A stretch of DNA of 64,000 nt from Hazenella coriacea (GTDB taxonomy: Bacteria; Bacillota; Bacilli; Thermoactinomycetales; Thermoactinomycetaceae): contig NZ_SMAG01000004.1 in the NCBI RefSeq assembly GCF_004341825.1, forward strand, positions 62,001 through 126,000, given 5' to 3'. Each line of letters begins with the position of its first letter. Within the stretch, counting starts at the first letter, position 1. The translations under genes were made by a program, and so were the position numbers. Positions 46,882 through 55,999 of the stretch are shown in pieces. The notes under the pieces were generated by a model. The model saw only the letters and a program-made list of their open reading frames with translations, was not told where the DNA came from and did not search any database.

Positions 46882-48204
46882 CTATAAACTTTTCTTTCCT
46901 TCTTCTTCTTGTTTGTCAATTCTTTCTTGTTCATTCTTTTTAGCTTGATTAAGTACATCAGTAACCCTCATAAATTCTTCCCATGTACTTGTTATAATAA
47001 AAGTTCCCCTTTTTCTAGTCATTTCAGATAAAGGAATTTGATCATTTATTTTTCCACTTTGAGTCAAATATTCTACTGCTTTGTTGATTCGACCTATTTC
47101 TTTTTCTTTTAATTTATCAATTGCTAATCGAGATTCATTTAATAATTGATATTTTTTACTCCAAATCTCGTGAGCTTCCATTCTACTAGAGGAACCCCAA
47201 ATTTTCCATTCCGTTTCCAAACGTTTTTTTTGAGACTCTAAATAGTTCTCAAGATCTTTCTGTGAGTATACTGACTTAAACTCCCCATTTGCAGCCTGAG
47301 CTACTTCCTTCAGTTGCTTTTGTCCCTTGTCATCCACATCAAACCCAATAATATTTACGATTGGCTTAACTCCTACCTGAGTTAATGACTTGGCTGCTTC
47401 TACAGGATTGCCTCCACAAGTTTCAACTCCGTCACTTACTACATAGACAATATTTTGGACGTTTTCTCCATTTTCATTTTCCATATCTTTTTTAGCAGCT
47501 TGAATAGCAGAAGCTAAGGGAGTCCAGCCTGTCGGTTTAAATTGATTGAGTGCACTGTTAAAATTGGCATTGTTGTAGGGACTCATCGGATAAACCACTT
47601 CATTACTTTGACAAGAAACAGCTTTATCCTTACCACTGTTGCTACCTTTATGCCCATACACTCTTAAGGATACGTTCGCCTCTTCTGGAAGACCTGCTGC
47701 AAAGCTATTGATCGCTTTTTTAGCTAAATCCATTTTTTGTCCACCAGAAACTTTTCCAGCCATACTTCCACTTGCATCTAACAGAATCTGAACATTAATC
47801 TTTTCAACTTGAGGTATTTTTCCTTCTGGTGTTGCCTGATTGACACGGATTGTAGGGTCAATCGCTTGAATGGTTGCATAGTGGGGTTGATAATCCTCTC
47901 CCAAGAGATATACAAGATTGTCTAAGTATTCCTCATTACTCAAGTTATTTGGTAAGTTATCTAGTTCCTTGTTAACTGCTTCTTCGTTATACTGGTCACC
48001 CGAAAATTTTCCAGGATTTTGAGTCATAATCGTTTTAAAATCGTTGACCGCTTTAGGAATAACTGGACCAGTAGCTTTAGGTTCTTGGATCTCTTCACCA
48101 ATAGCTTCCTTACTCTCCGACTCAGAGTTATTACAAGCAGATGTAACTATTAAACAACATAATAAAACAGTTGTTAATACAATATTTCTTTTGTTAACTT
48201 GCAT
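46882..48204 (-). CDS. VWA-domain lipoprotein, array copy 4
   Basis: A 440-residue lipoprotein. It has its own signal peptide (NIVLTTVLLCCLIVTSAC, lipobox TSAC) unlike copies 2 and 3, then the shared N-terminal region and VWA domain (DASGSMAGK). It is the first VWA gene after the Flp pilin gene in the direction of transcription, 75 bp away with a hairpin in between. The start is the ATG at 48204, after GGAGGGTG. Confidence 0.85.
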   Translation of the reverse strand: MQVNKRNIVLTTVLLCCLIVTSACNNSESESKEAIGEEIQEPKATGPVIPKAVNDFKTIMTQNPGKFSGDQYNEEAVNKELDNLPNNLSNEEYLDNLVYLLGEDYQPHYATIQAIDPTIRVNQATPEGKIPQVEKINVQILLDASGSMAGKVSGGQKMDLAKKAINSFAAGLPEEANVSLRVYGHKGSNSGKDKAVSCQSNEVVYPMSPYNNANFNSALNQFKPTGWTPLASAIQAAKKDMENENGENVQNIVYVVSDGVETCGGNPVEAAKSLTQVGVKPIVNIIGFDVDDKGQKQLKEVAQAANGEFKSVYSQKDLENYLESQKKRLETEWKIWGSSSRMEAHEIWSKKYQLLNESRLAIDKLKEKEIGRINKAVEYLTQSGKINDQIPLSEMTRKRGTFIITSTWEEFMRVTDVLNQAKKNEQERIDKQEEEGKKSL

Positions 48205-48232
48205 AAATATCACCCTCCATTAAATAGAAAGA

Positions 48233-48254
48233 TGGTCGTCTATAAAGACGACCA
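48233..48254. terminator. Hairpin between flp pilin and the VWA array
   Basis: TGGTCGTC and GACGACCA form a perfect eight-base stem around TATAAA. On the minus strand TCTTTCTATTT follows, a weak T-tract. It could lower VWA expression relative to the pilin, or protect the pilin mRNA. Confidence 0.6.
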
Positions 48255-48279
48255 ATTAAATTGAAAATAAATTATTAGA

Positions 48280-48495
48280 TTATTTTGGAACTGTTGCACT
48301 TCCATCAAGAGCTTTAGTGATTTTCTCTGTAATTATTGATGTAACGCCTCCATCTTTAATGAATGTAAAGACGAGTCCTGCAAAGATAACACCAACAGCG
48401 ATGATAATTACATACTCCATAGTTGGAGAGCCTTTTTTACTAAGGAATGGTTTATTAAGAGCATTCCACAATTTAGCGCCCATTTTAATACCCAT
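48280..48495 (-). CDS. flp: Flp-type class IVb pilin
   Basis: A 71-residue prepilin. The leader ends in KKG, followed by SPTMEYVIIIAVGVIFAGLVF: cleavage after Gly22 leaves Glu at +5, and the mature pilin of about 49 residues is the short class IVb type. It is the only obvious major-pilin candidate in the locus. AAGGAGG lies eight bases before the ATG. It sits directly after tadC in the transcribed direction. Confidence 0.9.
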   Translation of the reverse strand: MGIKMGAKLWNALNKPFLSKKGSPTMEYVIIIAVGVIFAGLVFTFIKDGGVTSIITEKITKALDGSATVPK

Positions 48496-48518
48496 ATATA
48501 ATTCCTCCTTAAATATAA

Positions 48519-48557
48519 TTAGACAGCTTCAGCCTTCTTAATATATTCAACATTCAT
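48519..48557 (-). CDS. Candidate 12-residue micro-ORF between tadC and flp
   Basis: The ORF encodes MNVEYIKKAEAV and has a strong AAGGAGGAG site seven bases before its ATG. It fits between tadC and flp with no overlap. It could be a small peptide, a translational coupling ORF or the relic of a second pilin gene. No homology can be judged at this length. Confidence 0.35.
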   Translation of the reverse strand: MNVEYIKKAEAV

Positions 48558-48598
48558 AAGATTTCTCCTCCTTATCACCCCCTTAAATTTAATTTTTT

Positions 48599-49504
48599 TT
48601 AAAATCCACCAAACATATTGTTTTTGACGAAGAAACTATAGATAATCCCACTAATCAACAGGATCATGATTGAAGGTGCAATAATTAGTGTGCTGACAAT
48701 TGAAATCTTTGGAGCAGCTTTTCCAGCTGCCTCTTTGGCTTGTTCAGCGCGCATTCGACGCATTTCTTCTGCCTGCATGGCAAAGGTCTGAGCAATCGCT
48801 GTTCCCAAATTATGAGCTTGGATCAATGACTGGATTAATGCTTCCAACTCTGAAGAAGTGGTTCGACTCATCAAAGACCGATAGGCGGTTTCTCTCTGTA
48901 CGCCAAATTTCACCTCTTGGAGAAATCTCGCAAACTCCTCGGCAAGTGGACCATCTGAAGTTTCTACATAATAGGAGAGTGCTTCATCTAGCCCCATCCC
49001 CGCTTGTAAAGTAATACTCATCATATCGAGATAATCAGGAAGCTCATATCTAATCTCTGCCTGTCTACTTTTTGCTCTTTGTTTAATAAAGAGGATAGGG
49101 ATCATATAACCACCAAAAACTAATAACAAGAAAATGATCGGTGCTAATGGAAGACCCAATACAAAGTAGATAAAACCCAAGATCAGACCTGCTATTGAAC
49201 CAAGAATTTTAGCTCCCTGTAAACGATTTACCGTCAATCCATAAGGATGCCCGGCTTTAACTAGATGGTCTTCTAACTCTTCTGGAATACTCAAAAGTTG
49301 GACTTTCTTACCAATCGGTGCTAAATCATCGAACCACTGATGAAGAAGAACCGTTTTACTTCGTTTTTGCTTTAACACTTTCCAAGGTGGGATGATATCA
49401 TCTAAGATGGAAACCATCTGCTGTTGCTCGATTCGATACGAATAGTATGAAAATCCAGCTAGTAGAAGGAAAATCCACACCCCTATAACAACTGCTATAA
49501 TCAT
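48599..49504 (-). CDS. tadC: Tad pilus inner-membrane platform protein TadC
   Basis: A 301-residue T2SSF-domain protein. One N-terminal span is followed by a cytosolic segment, two mid spans (ILGSIAGLILGFIYFVLGL and LAPIIFLLLVFGGYMIPIL) and a last one (STLIIAPSIMILLISGIIYSF). The T2SSF core is seen in YLDMMSITLQAGMGLDEALSYY and AHNLGTAIAQTFAMQAEEMRRMR. I chose the ATG at 49504; a TTG further upstream abuts the ribosome site. Confidence 0.88.
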   Translation of the reverse strand: MIIAVVIGVWIFLLLAGFSYYSYRIEQQQMVSILDDIIPPWKVLKQKRSKTVLLHQWFDDLAPIGKKVQLLSIPEELEDHLVKAGHPYGLTVNRLQGAKILGSIAGLILGFIYFVLGLPLAPIIFLLLVFGGYMIPILFIKQRAKSRQAEIRYELPDYLDMMSITLQAGMGLDEALSYYVETSDGPLAEEFARFLQEVKFGVQRETAYRSLMSRTTSSELEALIQSLIQAHNLGTAIAQTFAMQAEEMRRMRAEQAKEAAGKAAPKISIVSTLIIAPSIMILLISGIIYSFFVKNNMFGGF

Positions 49505-49519
49505 GGTATCAACCAACCT

Positions 49520-50443
49520 CTATACTCGAATGTCGGCAATTCTCTTAATAATAAAGAATGCTAACAATTGCAATCCTATAAAAACAATTAACACGATGAT
49601 CCCCCAAAAAGTCGTGAATAAATCAAAAAAGCCATCGATCATCTGACTCATCACAAAAACAACAAATACGGAGATAACTGGCATAAGATAAGCAGAATAT
49701 CTTGATTGTGCAATCGAAGCATCGATCGTCTTATGGATAATTTTCCGCTCTTCCATCGTACGAGCCATTTCACTTAATACTTTTGATACATCGCCACCTG
49801 CACGTCGTTGAATGACTAGGGCGTTGACAAACACTTTTAAGTCCTTACTACTTACTCGATTTAGAAGTTCCCGCAAAGAAACTTCTAAATCTCGCCCCAA
49901 TTGCAACTCTTGAACAACACTTCCTAACTCATCTTTGATTGGGGACTCCATCTCTTTCACTACAAGTCCCAATCCTTGAGGAATTGAGAGTCCTGCCCTT
50001 GCAGCACTACTTAATAATCGACATGCTTCAGAAAGTTGGTCATCTAACTTTTGAATATAAACAAGCCGACGTGAAGCTAAAAAAGCTTTAGATACAATAT
50101 AGACCCCGCCAACTCCAATAATGATACTAAGCCACAACGGCGCTTTCATCCCCATGTACATGAAAATCGTAATTAATACAACAGAGAGGAACATTACAGC
50201 CCCATACTCGGATGGCTTTAAACTTACACTCGCTCTTTTTAACTGCGGGGCTAATGCTTTTGCCCAACTAGCTCGATCCAACTTCTCAACTAAAGAATCT
50301 GACCATCCAATCTCAGTTTTCGTACCAATATAGGATTCTAGCTGTTCATGATTTTCTGTTCGAAGCCGTCTGAATTGGAGCCAATAAAAAATGGCTCCCA
50401 TCAGACTCATTACAGCACTGGCACCTAACAATGCGATCCACAT
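49520..50443 (-). CDS. tadB: Tad pilus inner-membrane platform protein TadB
   Basis: A 307-residue T2SSF-domain protein and the partner of TadC. Membrane spans lie near the N-terminus, at about 95-135 and at the C-terminus (SVFVVFVMSQMIDGFF, IIVLIVFIGLQLLAFFII). The core motif is ACRLLSSAARAGLSIPQGLGLV. The ATG at 50443 overlaps the tadA stop by one base (TGATG) and has GGAGGGG upstream, so the two are translationally coupled. Confidence 0.88.
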   Translation of the reverse strand: MWIALLGASAVMSLMGAIFYWLQFRRLRTENHEQLESYIGTKTEIGWSDSLVEKLDRASWAKALAPQLKRASVSLKPSEYGAVMFLSVVLITIFMYMGMKAPLWLSIIIGVGGVYIVSKAFLASRRLVYIQKLDDQLSEACRLLSSAARAGLSIPQGLGLVVKEMESPIKDELGSVVQELQLGRDLEVSLRELLNRVSSKDLKVFVNALVIQRRAGGDVSKVLSEMARTMEERKIIHKTIDASIAQSRYSAYLMPVISVFVVFVMSQMIDGFFDLFTTFWGIIVLIVFIGLQLLAFFIIKRIADIRV

Positions 50444-51819
50444 CAGTGATCCCCTCCTGGATGTACCGGACGGAAAATAGCTGGATCGACGGGAGCCCCA
50501 TATGCCTTCAGACGTTTGAGGCATTCAGGGATCTCACCCGTTGCGGTGTGATAACCTTCCACCGTTCCTTCAGCAGTCAGATTGGTTTGTTCAAAGCGGA
50601 AGATATCTTTCAGGTGAACAGAGCCATCTTCTTTTATTTGCAGTTCGGAGATCGCTAACATCTTCCTCTGACCATCTGGTAAACGACCAATTTGTACAAT
50701 AAGGTCAACAGCTCCAACAATGTAGGAACGAATGATCTCAGTGGGAAGGTCCATCCCAGACATCATGACCATCCCTTCCAAGCGGTTCATCGCATCGTTA
50801 GGAGAGTTAGCGTGAACGGTAGTTAGCGATCCTTCGTGACCTGTGTTCATCGCTTGTAGCATATCGAAGGCTTCAGCACCCCGAACCTCTCCAACGATGA
50901 TCCGGTCAGGACGCATCCGCAAAGCGTTCCGAACCAGTTGACGAATGCTGATTTCCCCTTTTCCCTCTACGTTAGCTGGACGTGCTTCCATCCCTGCTAC
51001 GTGACCATGAGGAATCCGAAGTTCAGCCATATCTTCAATAGTGATAATCCGTTCATTTTCTGGGATGTAGCAGGCGAGAGCATTTAAAAGGGTCGTTTTC
51101 CCGCTACCTGTTCCTCCTGAGATGATGATATTTAGTTTCGCTTTAATTAAGCTAGTCAAAAACTCTCCCATCTCAGGGGTGAAACTACCAAATTCTAAGA
51201 GGTCATGCAAACGAATCGGGTCTTTTCGGAATTTACGAATCGAGACCAGTGCACCTTTTAAACTAATCGGGGGAATAACTGCATTCACCCGGCTCCCATC
51301 TGGTAAACGGGCATCTACCATCGGAGAGCTTACGTCGATCCGACGTCCGATCGGGGCAACGATTCGATCAATGACGTGACGAAGAGCTTCATCATCACGA
51401 AATTGAATTTCGGTTTTGTGTAACTTCCCTAGCTTTTCGTAAAATACTTCATTAGGGCCATTGACCATAATCTCAGTAATATCATCATCTTCGAGTAATG
51501 ACTCTAAAGGCCCATAGCCGACCGATTCATTAATAATTCGGGAAATTAGACGATTACGGTCATGCCCAGTTATAACTACATGCTCATCAGCAAGGTATTT
51601 ACCGATTAATCGGTCTAACGTAACTCTTAATTCATTCGACGGCATCTGAGTAAGCTTTTCCAGATCCGTCTCTTGGAGCAATCTAGTTTTAAAATGTTGA
51701 GCTAATTCATTGACGCGATCTTCATTAATACGATTCGACTTTTTTTGTGTTTCAGTTGGTTCACTTGCTTTTCGAGGCAACCGTCTTTTTTGAAAGTTGC
51801 GTTGCGAAAAAGTAGCCAT
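50443..51819 (-). CDS. tadA: Tad secretion ATPase TadA (CpaF)
   Basis: A 458-residue hexameric ATPase that powers Flp pilus assembly. Walker A is [15 protein letters not shown] near 235, the Asp box is [13 protein letters not shown], Walker B is [21 protein letters not shown] and the His box is [13 protein letters not shown]. An N-terminal disordered basic region precedes the N-domain. The start has AAGGAGTG. Confidence 0.95.
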   Translation of the reverse strand: MATFSQRNFQKRRLPRKASEPTETQKKSNRINEDRVNELAQHFKTRLLQETDLEKLTQMPSNELRVTLDRLIGKYLADEHVVITGHDRNRLISRIINESVGYGPLESLLEDDDITEIMVNGPNEVFYEKLGKLHKTEIQFRDDEALRHVIDRIVAPIGRRIDVSSPMVDARLPDGSRVNAVIPPISLKGALVSIRKFRKDPIRLHDLLEFGSFTPEMGEFLTSLIKAKLNIIISGGTGSGKTTLLNALACYIPENERIITIEDMAELRIPHGHVAGMEARPANVEGKGEISIRQLVRNALRMRPDRIIVGEVRGAEAFDMLQAMNTGHEGSLTTVHANSPNDAMNRLEGMVMMSGMDLPTEIIRSYIVGAVDLIVQIGRLPDGQRKMLAISELQIKEDGSVHLKDIFRFEQTNLTAEGTVEGYHTATGEIPECLKRLKAYGAPVDPAIFRPVHPGGDH

Positions 51820-51895
51820 GGCACACTCCTTCTATTCTTACCAACATACATTATTGCTTGTGTTTAACGTTTGCTTCTCGCTAATGTTGTTTTTG

Positions 51896-52636
51896 TTACT
51901 GCCCGTTCTTACCTTTTTTCGATTTATCTTCTTGCTCTTTAGCCTTCGGATCTGCTTGTTCTTCTGGCTTTGCTTTAGGATCAGCTTTCGGGTCAGGCTG
52001 TTCATTAGCTAAGTTTGGAGCTTTTAGAATCCGAATCGCATAAGAAAAGTTTTGTTCATGAACAAAGGCTCTTGCTTGATCCAGAGTCATTTCTAAACCT
52101 AGGGCTTTACCATCTTTCGTAACCCCAATGACAGGGATACTTTTCATGAAAATTAACGTTTCACTTTTCTTATCGCGTTCATTTTTGGAGATAATAATAT
52201 CTACTCGATCGTTAAAGTTAAAGGAACCATCAAATTGAATATTTTCTGTCTGTGAAATCATAACCATTCGTTTATTTTCTTCAGTTAGATGGTTCTGCAT
52301 TTTTAGGACATTCGAAGTTAATACTTCATCTTTTCCGATGGGAACCACTGAGATCAACTCAGCAATGTTATGTGTACTATTCTCTACTAAAATCTGTTCT
52401 AAGCTTGTCACCATCGAAGGTTGGACATACTGCTCAGGAATTTCAATGGGTCTAAAATCTTCCGCTTTCAAAGGATCTCTAGATCGAATATCTTTATCTG
52501 CGACATAAACGGTCACGAAGCCACCTAAGGCAGTTTGCACCTTGCCTACTTCGTTTAAAAACATTACTCCAGAGACTCCGGCCAATACCAGCGCCAATAC
52601 TAAGAATACAATTGCTCTACGTTTTGCACCTTGCAT
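51896..52636 (-). CDS. cpaB: CpaB/RcpC-type SAF-domain pilus assembly protein
   Basis: A 246-residue protein with an N-terminal membrane anchor (IVFLVLALVLAGVSGVMFL), a SAF domain (VTVYVADKDIRSRDPLKAEDFRP) and an RcpC-like region with VDIIISKNERDKKSETLIF. The C-terminal 35 residues are a low-complexity Asp-Pro-Lys-Ala/Lys/Glu tail. CpaB binds outer-membrane secretin in Gram-negatives; here it likely contacts the cell wall. Confidence 0.85.
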   Translation of the reverse strand: MQGAKRRAIVFLVLALVLAGVSGVMFLNEVGKVQTALGGFVTVYVADKDIRSRDPLKAEDFRPIEIPEQYVQPSMVTSLEQILVENSTHNIAELISVVPIGKDEVLTSNVLKMQNHLTEENKRMVMISQTENIQFDGSFNFNDRVDIIISKNERDKKSETLIFMKSIPVIGVTKDGKALGLEMTLDQARAFVHEQNFSYAIRILKAPNLANEQPDPKADPKAKPEEQADPKAKEQEDKSKKGKNGQ

Positions 52637-52678
52637 GAATGTATCACACCTGCTTACCAGTAGAATGTTTTTTTCCGC

Positions 52679-53131
52679 TTATTGAAGCAGAAAGGGGTAA
52701 ATATAAGCTATTAAAGTTGCCAATAAAATAAATGGGGCAAATGGAAATTCAGTTTTTCGATTGGTAGACTTCCAGTAAATGATTTTTAATCCAATTACAT
52801 AAATAGCAGCTAGAACATGAGATAGCAGAAAGATGATAAAAAAAGGCTCCCATCCTAACGCCAAACCCATCATTCCAAAAAGCTTCACATCTCCGCCCCC
52901 GATGGACCTTTCATCCGTGACAACTGCAATAAGGTAAAGCACGATAAAAACCCCAAAACCCGTTAGCACATACTCCCACCACGGCTTCGGATGAGAGAAT
53001 ATACGGATCACTCCTGTAACAGCAATTCCAATGAGGATAAAGCGGTTATAAATCAGTCGATGTCGGAGATCAGTAATCGTAGCAGCTACTAATATTCCGA
53101 GTAAAGTGAGATAAATCAAATGTTCAGCCAA
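52679..53131 (-). CDS. tadV: A24 prepilin peptidase (TadV/CpaA)
   Basis: A 150-residue aspartic membrane protease with about four spans. The two catalytic aspartates are visible in TITDLRHRLIYN and in the GxGD-type motif SIGGGDVKLFGM. It lacks the N-methylation domain of PilD and is the short TadV type. It should process Flp, TadE and the TadE/M23 protein after Gly. The start is a TTG after AAAGGAAG. Confidence 0.93.
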   Translation of the reverse strand: MAEHLIYLTLLGILVAATITDLRHRLIYNRFILIGIAVTGVIRIFSHPKPWWEYVLTGFGVFIVLYLIAVVTDERSIGGGDVKLFGMMGLALGWEPFFIIFLLSHVLAAIYVIGLKIIYWKSTNRKTEFPFAPFILLATLIAYIYPFLLQ

Positions 53132-53145
53132 CAGACTTACTTCCT

Positions 53146-54345
53146 TTAATTCTTAGTTTCTATGCCTACAATTGCTGATTGTCTACTTGGATTAGCCAAT
53201 AATCTTTTGGCTAACTTTTGTACATCCTTAGCAAAAGCCGTCATGTTGCGCTCATTTCGAGCTGTACGCAATGTGTTTCCGCGATTGATCGCTTGTTCTA
53301 TTTTCTTTTGATCGTCTTTAAATTGACCTATAATATCATAGGTAAATCGTGTCTTGACTTCCTTCTCATCGATTTCGGAATCTTTGTTCACCCGATTCAG
53401 CAAAATTTCCAAACGTCCTGCGGGATCTACACCGATCGTAGAGAAAAGACTTAAAGATCGATTGAGCATCCGCATCGACACTGTATCAGGGTTTAAAACA
53501 TAGTAGATTCGGTCTGCTTCTTCGAGCGCTGTATATGTCAATGTTGTAATTTCTGTCGGTAGATCTACAAATATGTAGTCGTAGTATAAACGGGCTGCCC
53601 GAAGAACTCGCTCAACGTGTTCTTCCATAACCATTTCACTCACATCTACGTCAGCAGGGCTAGCTAACAATTCTACTTGCGAAAATGGCTCTACAACAGT
53701 CACACTTCGAAGGTGGTTATCGTTTAATTCGTGTAAAACGGGTGTTAAGTCCGTTAGATTGCGAGTGCTTTCTACTTTCAGATAAGTTTCCATACCACCG
53801 TACTGTAGATTCAAGTCAACTAAAAGGACACTTGAGCTTGAGTCTAACTGTAACGTTTGGGCAAGCGTTGAAGCGAGCAAACTTCTACCTGATCCCCCTT
53901 TACCACTGTAAAAAGCGATCACTTGTCCACGTCCCCAAGTAAAGCCTTTATTCCCATCATTTTCGGAGTCATCACTCTCTAAAGATTTAACTGCACGGGT
54001 GAGAACATCCTCAATCGCAGTGATTTCATCGGGGAAGAATAAAGTATCGAATGCCCCAGCTCTACTTACATCACGAATCCGTGTGGAGTCTCTTGACTCA
54101 GTAAAGTAGATGATTTCGACCTTTTCAACTTCATTCTGGATATACGGGATTAATTGCATCCCCGTAGCCTCACCACTTGACTCGTGAACAATCACTAAGT
54201 CAGGTTGTAACCGTGAAATTTCTCTACGAACTTCTTGAGGACTAATGTGAATAAACTGGGGAAATAGATGTTTGATTCGTTCTCGTATGTCTGAAGCAAG
54301 TGCATGATCATCTGTAACAACTAGCAGTTTTACATCTGGAAACAT
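53146..54345 (-). CDS. tadZ: Pilus localisation ATPase TadZ (CpaE-like)
   Basis: A 399-residue protein. A degenerate receiver-like domain occupies about residues 1-120 (VKLLVVTDDHALASDIRERI; QPDLVIVHES), then a MinD/ParA ATPase with deviant Walker A YSGKGGSGRSLLA near 155 and Walker B-like DYIFVDLPTEI. TadZ/CpaE positions the pilus machine, often at a pole. It opens the Tad gene series. The ATG at 54345 follows GGAGG with long spacing. Confidence 0.85.
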   Translation of the reverse strand: MFPDVKLLVVTDDHALASDIRERIKHLFPQFIHISPQEVRREISRLQPDLVIVHESSGEATGMQLIPYIQNEVEKVEIIYFTESRDSTRIRDVSRAGAFDTLFFPDEITAIEDVLTRAVKSLESDDSENDGNKGFTWGRGQVIAFYSGKGGSGRSLLASTLAQTLQLDSSSSVLLVDLNLQYGGMETYLKVESTRNLTDLTPVLHELNDNHLRSVTVVEPFSQVELLASPADVDVSEMVMEEHVERVLRAARLYYDYIFVDLPTEITTLTYTALEEADRIYYVLNPDTVSMRMLNRSLSLFSTIGVDPAGRLEILLNRVNKDSEIDEKEVKTRFTYDIIGQFKDDQKKIEQAINRGNTLRTARNERNMTAFAKDVQKLAKRLLANPSRQSAIVGIETKN

Positions 54346-54647
54346 AGCTAAAAGAAGCCTCCCTACTCCAAATATCCATCTAAAGATATACACATTGATC
54401 TAAGTCCATTCTTGTAAAGCTGTGTGGTATTTCGTTTAGGGCGACTTAGTATGAAACTCTACAACGAATGGAATTAAAAATAGAACAAATGAAAAATCTC
54501 ACTTTATTATGATTATTCCTTTGCTCCTATAACTATATTTCTCATAATTAACTTTAATTCTACAATAAATTACTTAACTACACTAATTTTAGCAAGTTGA
54601 CACTCAATTGGCAACAGTCTAATTTACATAATTTCACCGCATATAAC
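54346..54647. other. Promoter region upstream of the Tad locus
   Basis: These roughly 300 bases lie between the chaperone module terminator and tadZ. They are AT-rich and should contain the Tad promoter, but no clear -35/-10 pair stands out by eye. No ORF is supported. Confidence 0.4.
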
Positions 54648-54674
54648 AAAATCGGGAATCAACTTCCCGATTTT
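54648..54674 (-). terminator. Terminator overlapping the stop of the TPR protein gene
   Basis: AAAATCGGGAA and TTCCCGATTTT form an 11-base perfect stem around a five-base loop. The stem includes the TGA of the preceding gene, and T-rich DNA follows. It separates the chaperone module from the Tad genes. Confidence 0.85.
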
Positions 54675-55972
54675 GTCACATATTGGTCTTTACTACCTTT
54701 CCAGGGATAATTCCGAAAAAAATTGAAGATAATCACGACACTCAGGATATAGGCAGCAATAGGAATATATAGAAGGTAGATCAAGGATATGAATAAATAT
54801 GATCCACTTCCAAATCGATCTTGCAAACGCTCAAATAAATAGGCAAAATCGGTTTTGGCAGTTTCACCTTGAATCTCTTTACGATAAATCCGATACTGAG
54901 GAGTTAATGCTGAAAGGAAATATAGGAAGGGTAAAGCTAGAAATAATCCGTTTAGCCAACTAGGATTTAACCAAAGAGTAATAATAAGTGCTATGGAACT
55001 AACCACAATAGCAGTCCAGCTACCCGCAAATTTCCGGCCCTTTTTCTTCGTAATATCTTCTTTCATCTGACTTAACTCTTCACTTAACTCGGGATCATCG
55101 ACTGACAACGCTGCAGCTCGATTCAGATATACTTCTGCCATCGTCATATCCACCTGATCCGTTGGATAACGCCCTGCTGACAGATAAGGATGACCTGTTG
55201 AAATTACACGCCAACTACTACAAGCAGTAGACAGGTATGCCTTTGCTAATTCTTTTTTATAGTTTTGATTATCAGGTTCTTCATGTAAACACTGTTCCAA
55301 CATCTTGATGCCATCTCGAATTCGCTTCGTTTTTACATATAATGAACCTAATGTATATTTATAACCAGTGTGAACAGGATCTAGCCCTAAAGCATGTTTA
55401 TATTGCTCTTCTGCTCGATCTAACTTACCTAGCTTTTCGAATACTTGTCCAAGCACATAAGCAAACTTGGGGTTTTGTGGATCTAGGTCACTAGCTCGCA
55501 CCATCGGTTGGATTGCTTCCTCTATTTCACCAAAATGAAAGCGTGCTTGTCCTAATAGAGCCCATGCATCTGCACGATTTTTCACTTGATCTGTGAGTTG
55601 AAGCGCTAGAAATAAAGCATCTGCAACTTTACCTTGTTCTAAGTGATCTTCTGCCAAACGCAGTTTTTCTTCCCATTCTTCTGTGACAATCCCTGAAGCT
55701 TCTTGATTATTTTCATGAATTCTTTCTTTATTGTTGCTCTCAACCATTGCTTGATGTAGGTCCAGATCATACTTTTTCTTTTTATCTTCATCAAGTAAGA
55801 TCGTTTCCATCTCTTCAAGGATCTGCATCATTCGCTCTGCTTCTTGGCGCCGCTCAATCTGGGGTGCGTTTGTCCGTTGACTCCATAAACGCAGTTGCTG
55901 ATGAATAAGCTTTTTAATCTCTTCTACAGAAGCTGATGGTGAGAGATCAAAAATCTCATAAAAGTTTTGCAT
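54659..55972 (-). CDS. Membrane protein with J-like N-terminus and TPR repeats
   Basis: A 437-residue protein. Residues 1-70 resemble a J domain: FYEIFDLSPSASVEEIKKLI at the start and LDEDKKKKYDLDL at the end, but the HPD motif in the loop is absent (region reads RLWSQRTNAPQIERRQ). Three or four TPR repeats follow at about 100-240 (YVLGQVFEKLGKLDRAEEQYKHALGLDP class). Three hydrophobic segments near the C-terminus anchor it. I infer a co-chaperone-like scaffold for the Hsp70 genes just upstream. The function is not established. Confidence 0.75.
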   Translation of the reverse strand: MQNFYEIFDLSPSASVEEIKKLIHQQLRLWSQRTNAPQIERRQEAERMMQILEEMETILLDEDKKKKYDLDLHQAMVESNNKERIHENNQEASGIVTEEWEEKLRLAEDHLEQGKVADALFLALQLTDQVKNRADAWALLGQARFHFGEIEEAIQPMVRASDLDPQNPKFAYVLGQVFEKLGKLDRAEEQYKHALGLDPVHTGYKYTLGSLYVKTKRIRDGIKMLEQCLHEEPDNQNYKKELAKAYLSTACSSWRVISTGHPYLSAGRYPTDQVDMTMAEVYLNRAAALSVDDPELSEELSQMKEDITKKKGRKFAGSWTAIVVSSIALIITLWLNPSWLNGLFLALPFLYFLSALTPQYRIYRKEIQGETAKTDFAYLFERLQDRFGSGSYLFISLIYLLYIPIAAYILSVVIIFNFFRNYPWKGSKDQYVTKSGS

Positions 55973-55999
55973 GACTACAACGTTCCTTTATGTCAGTTT

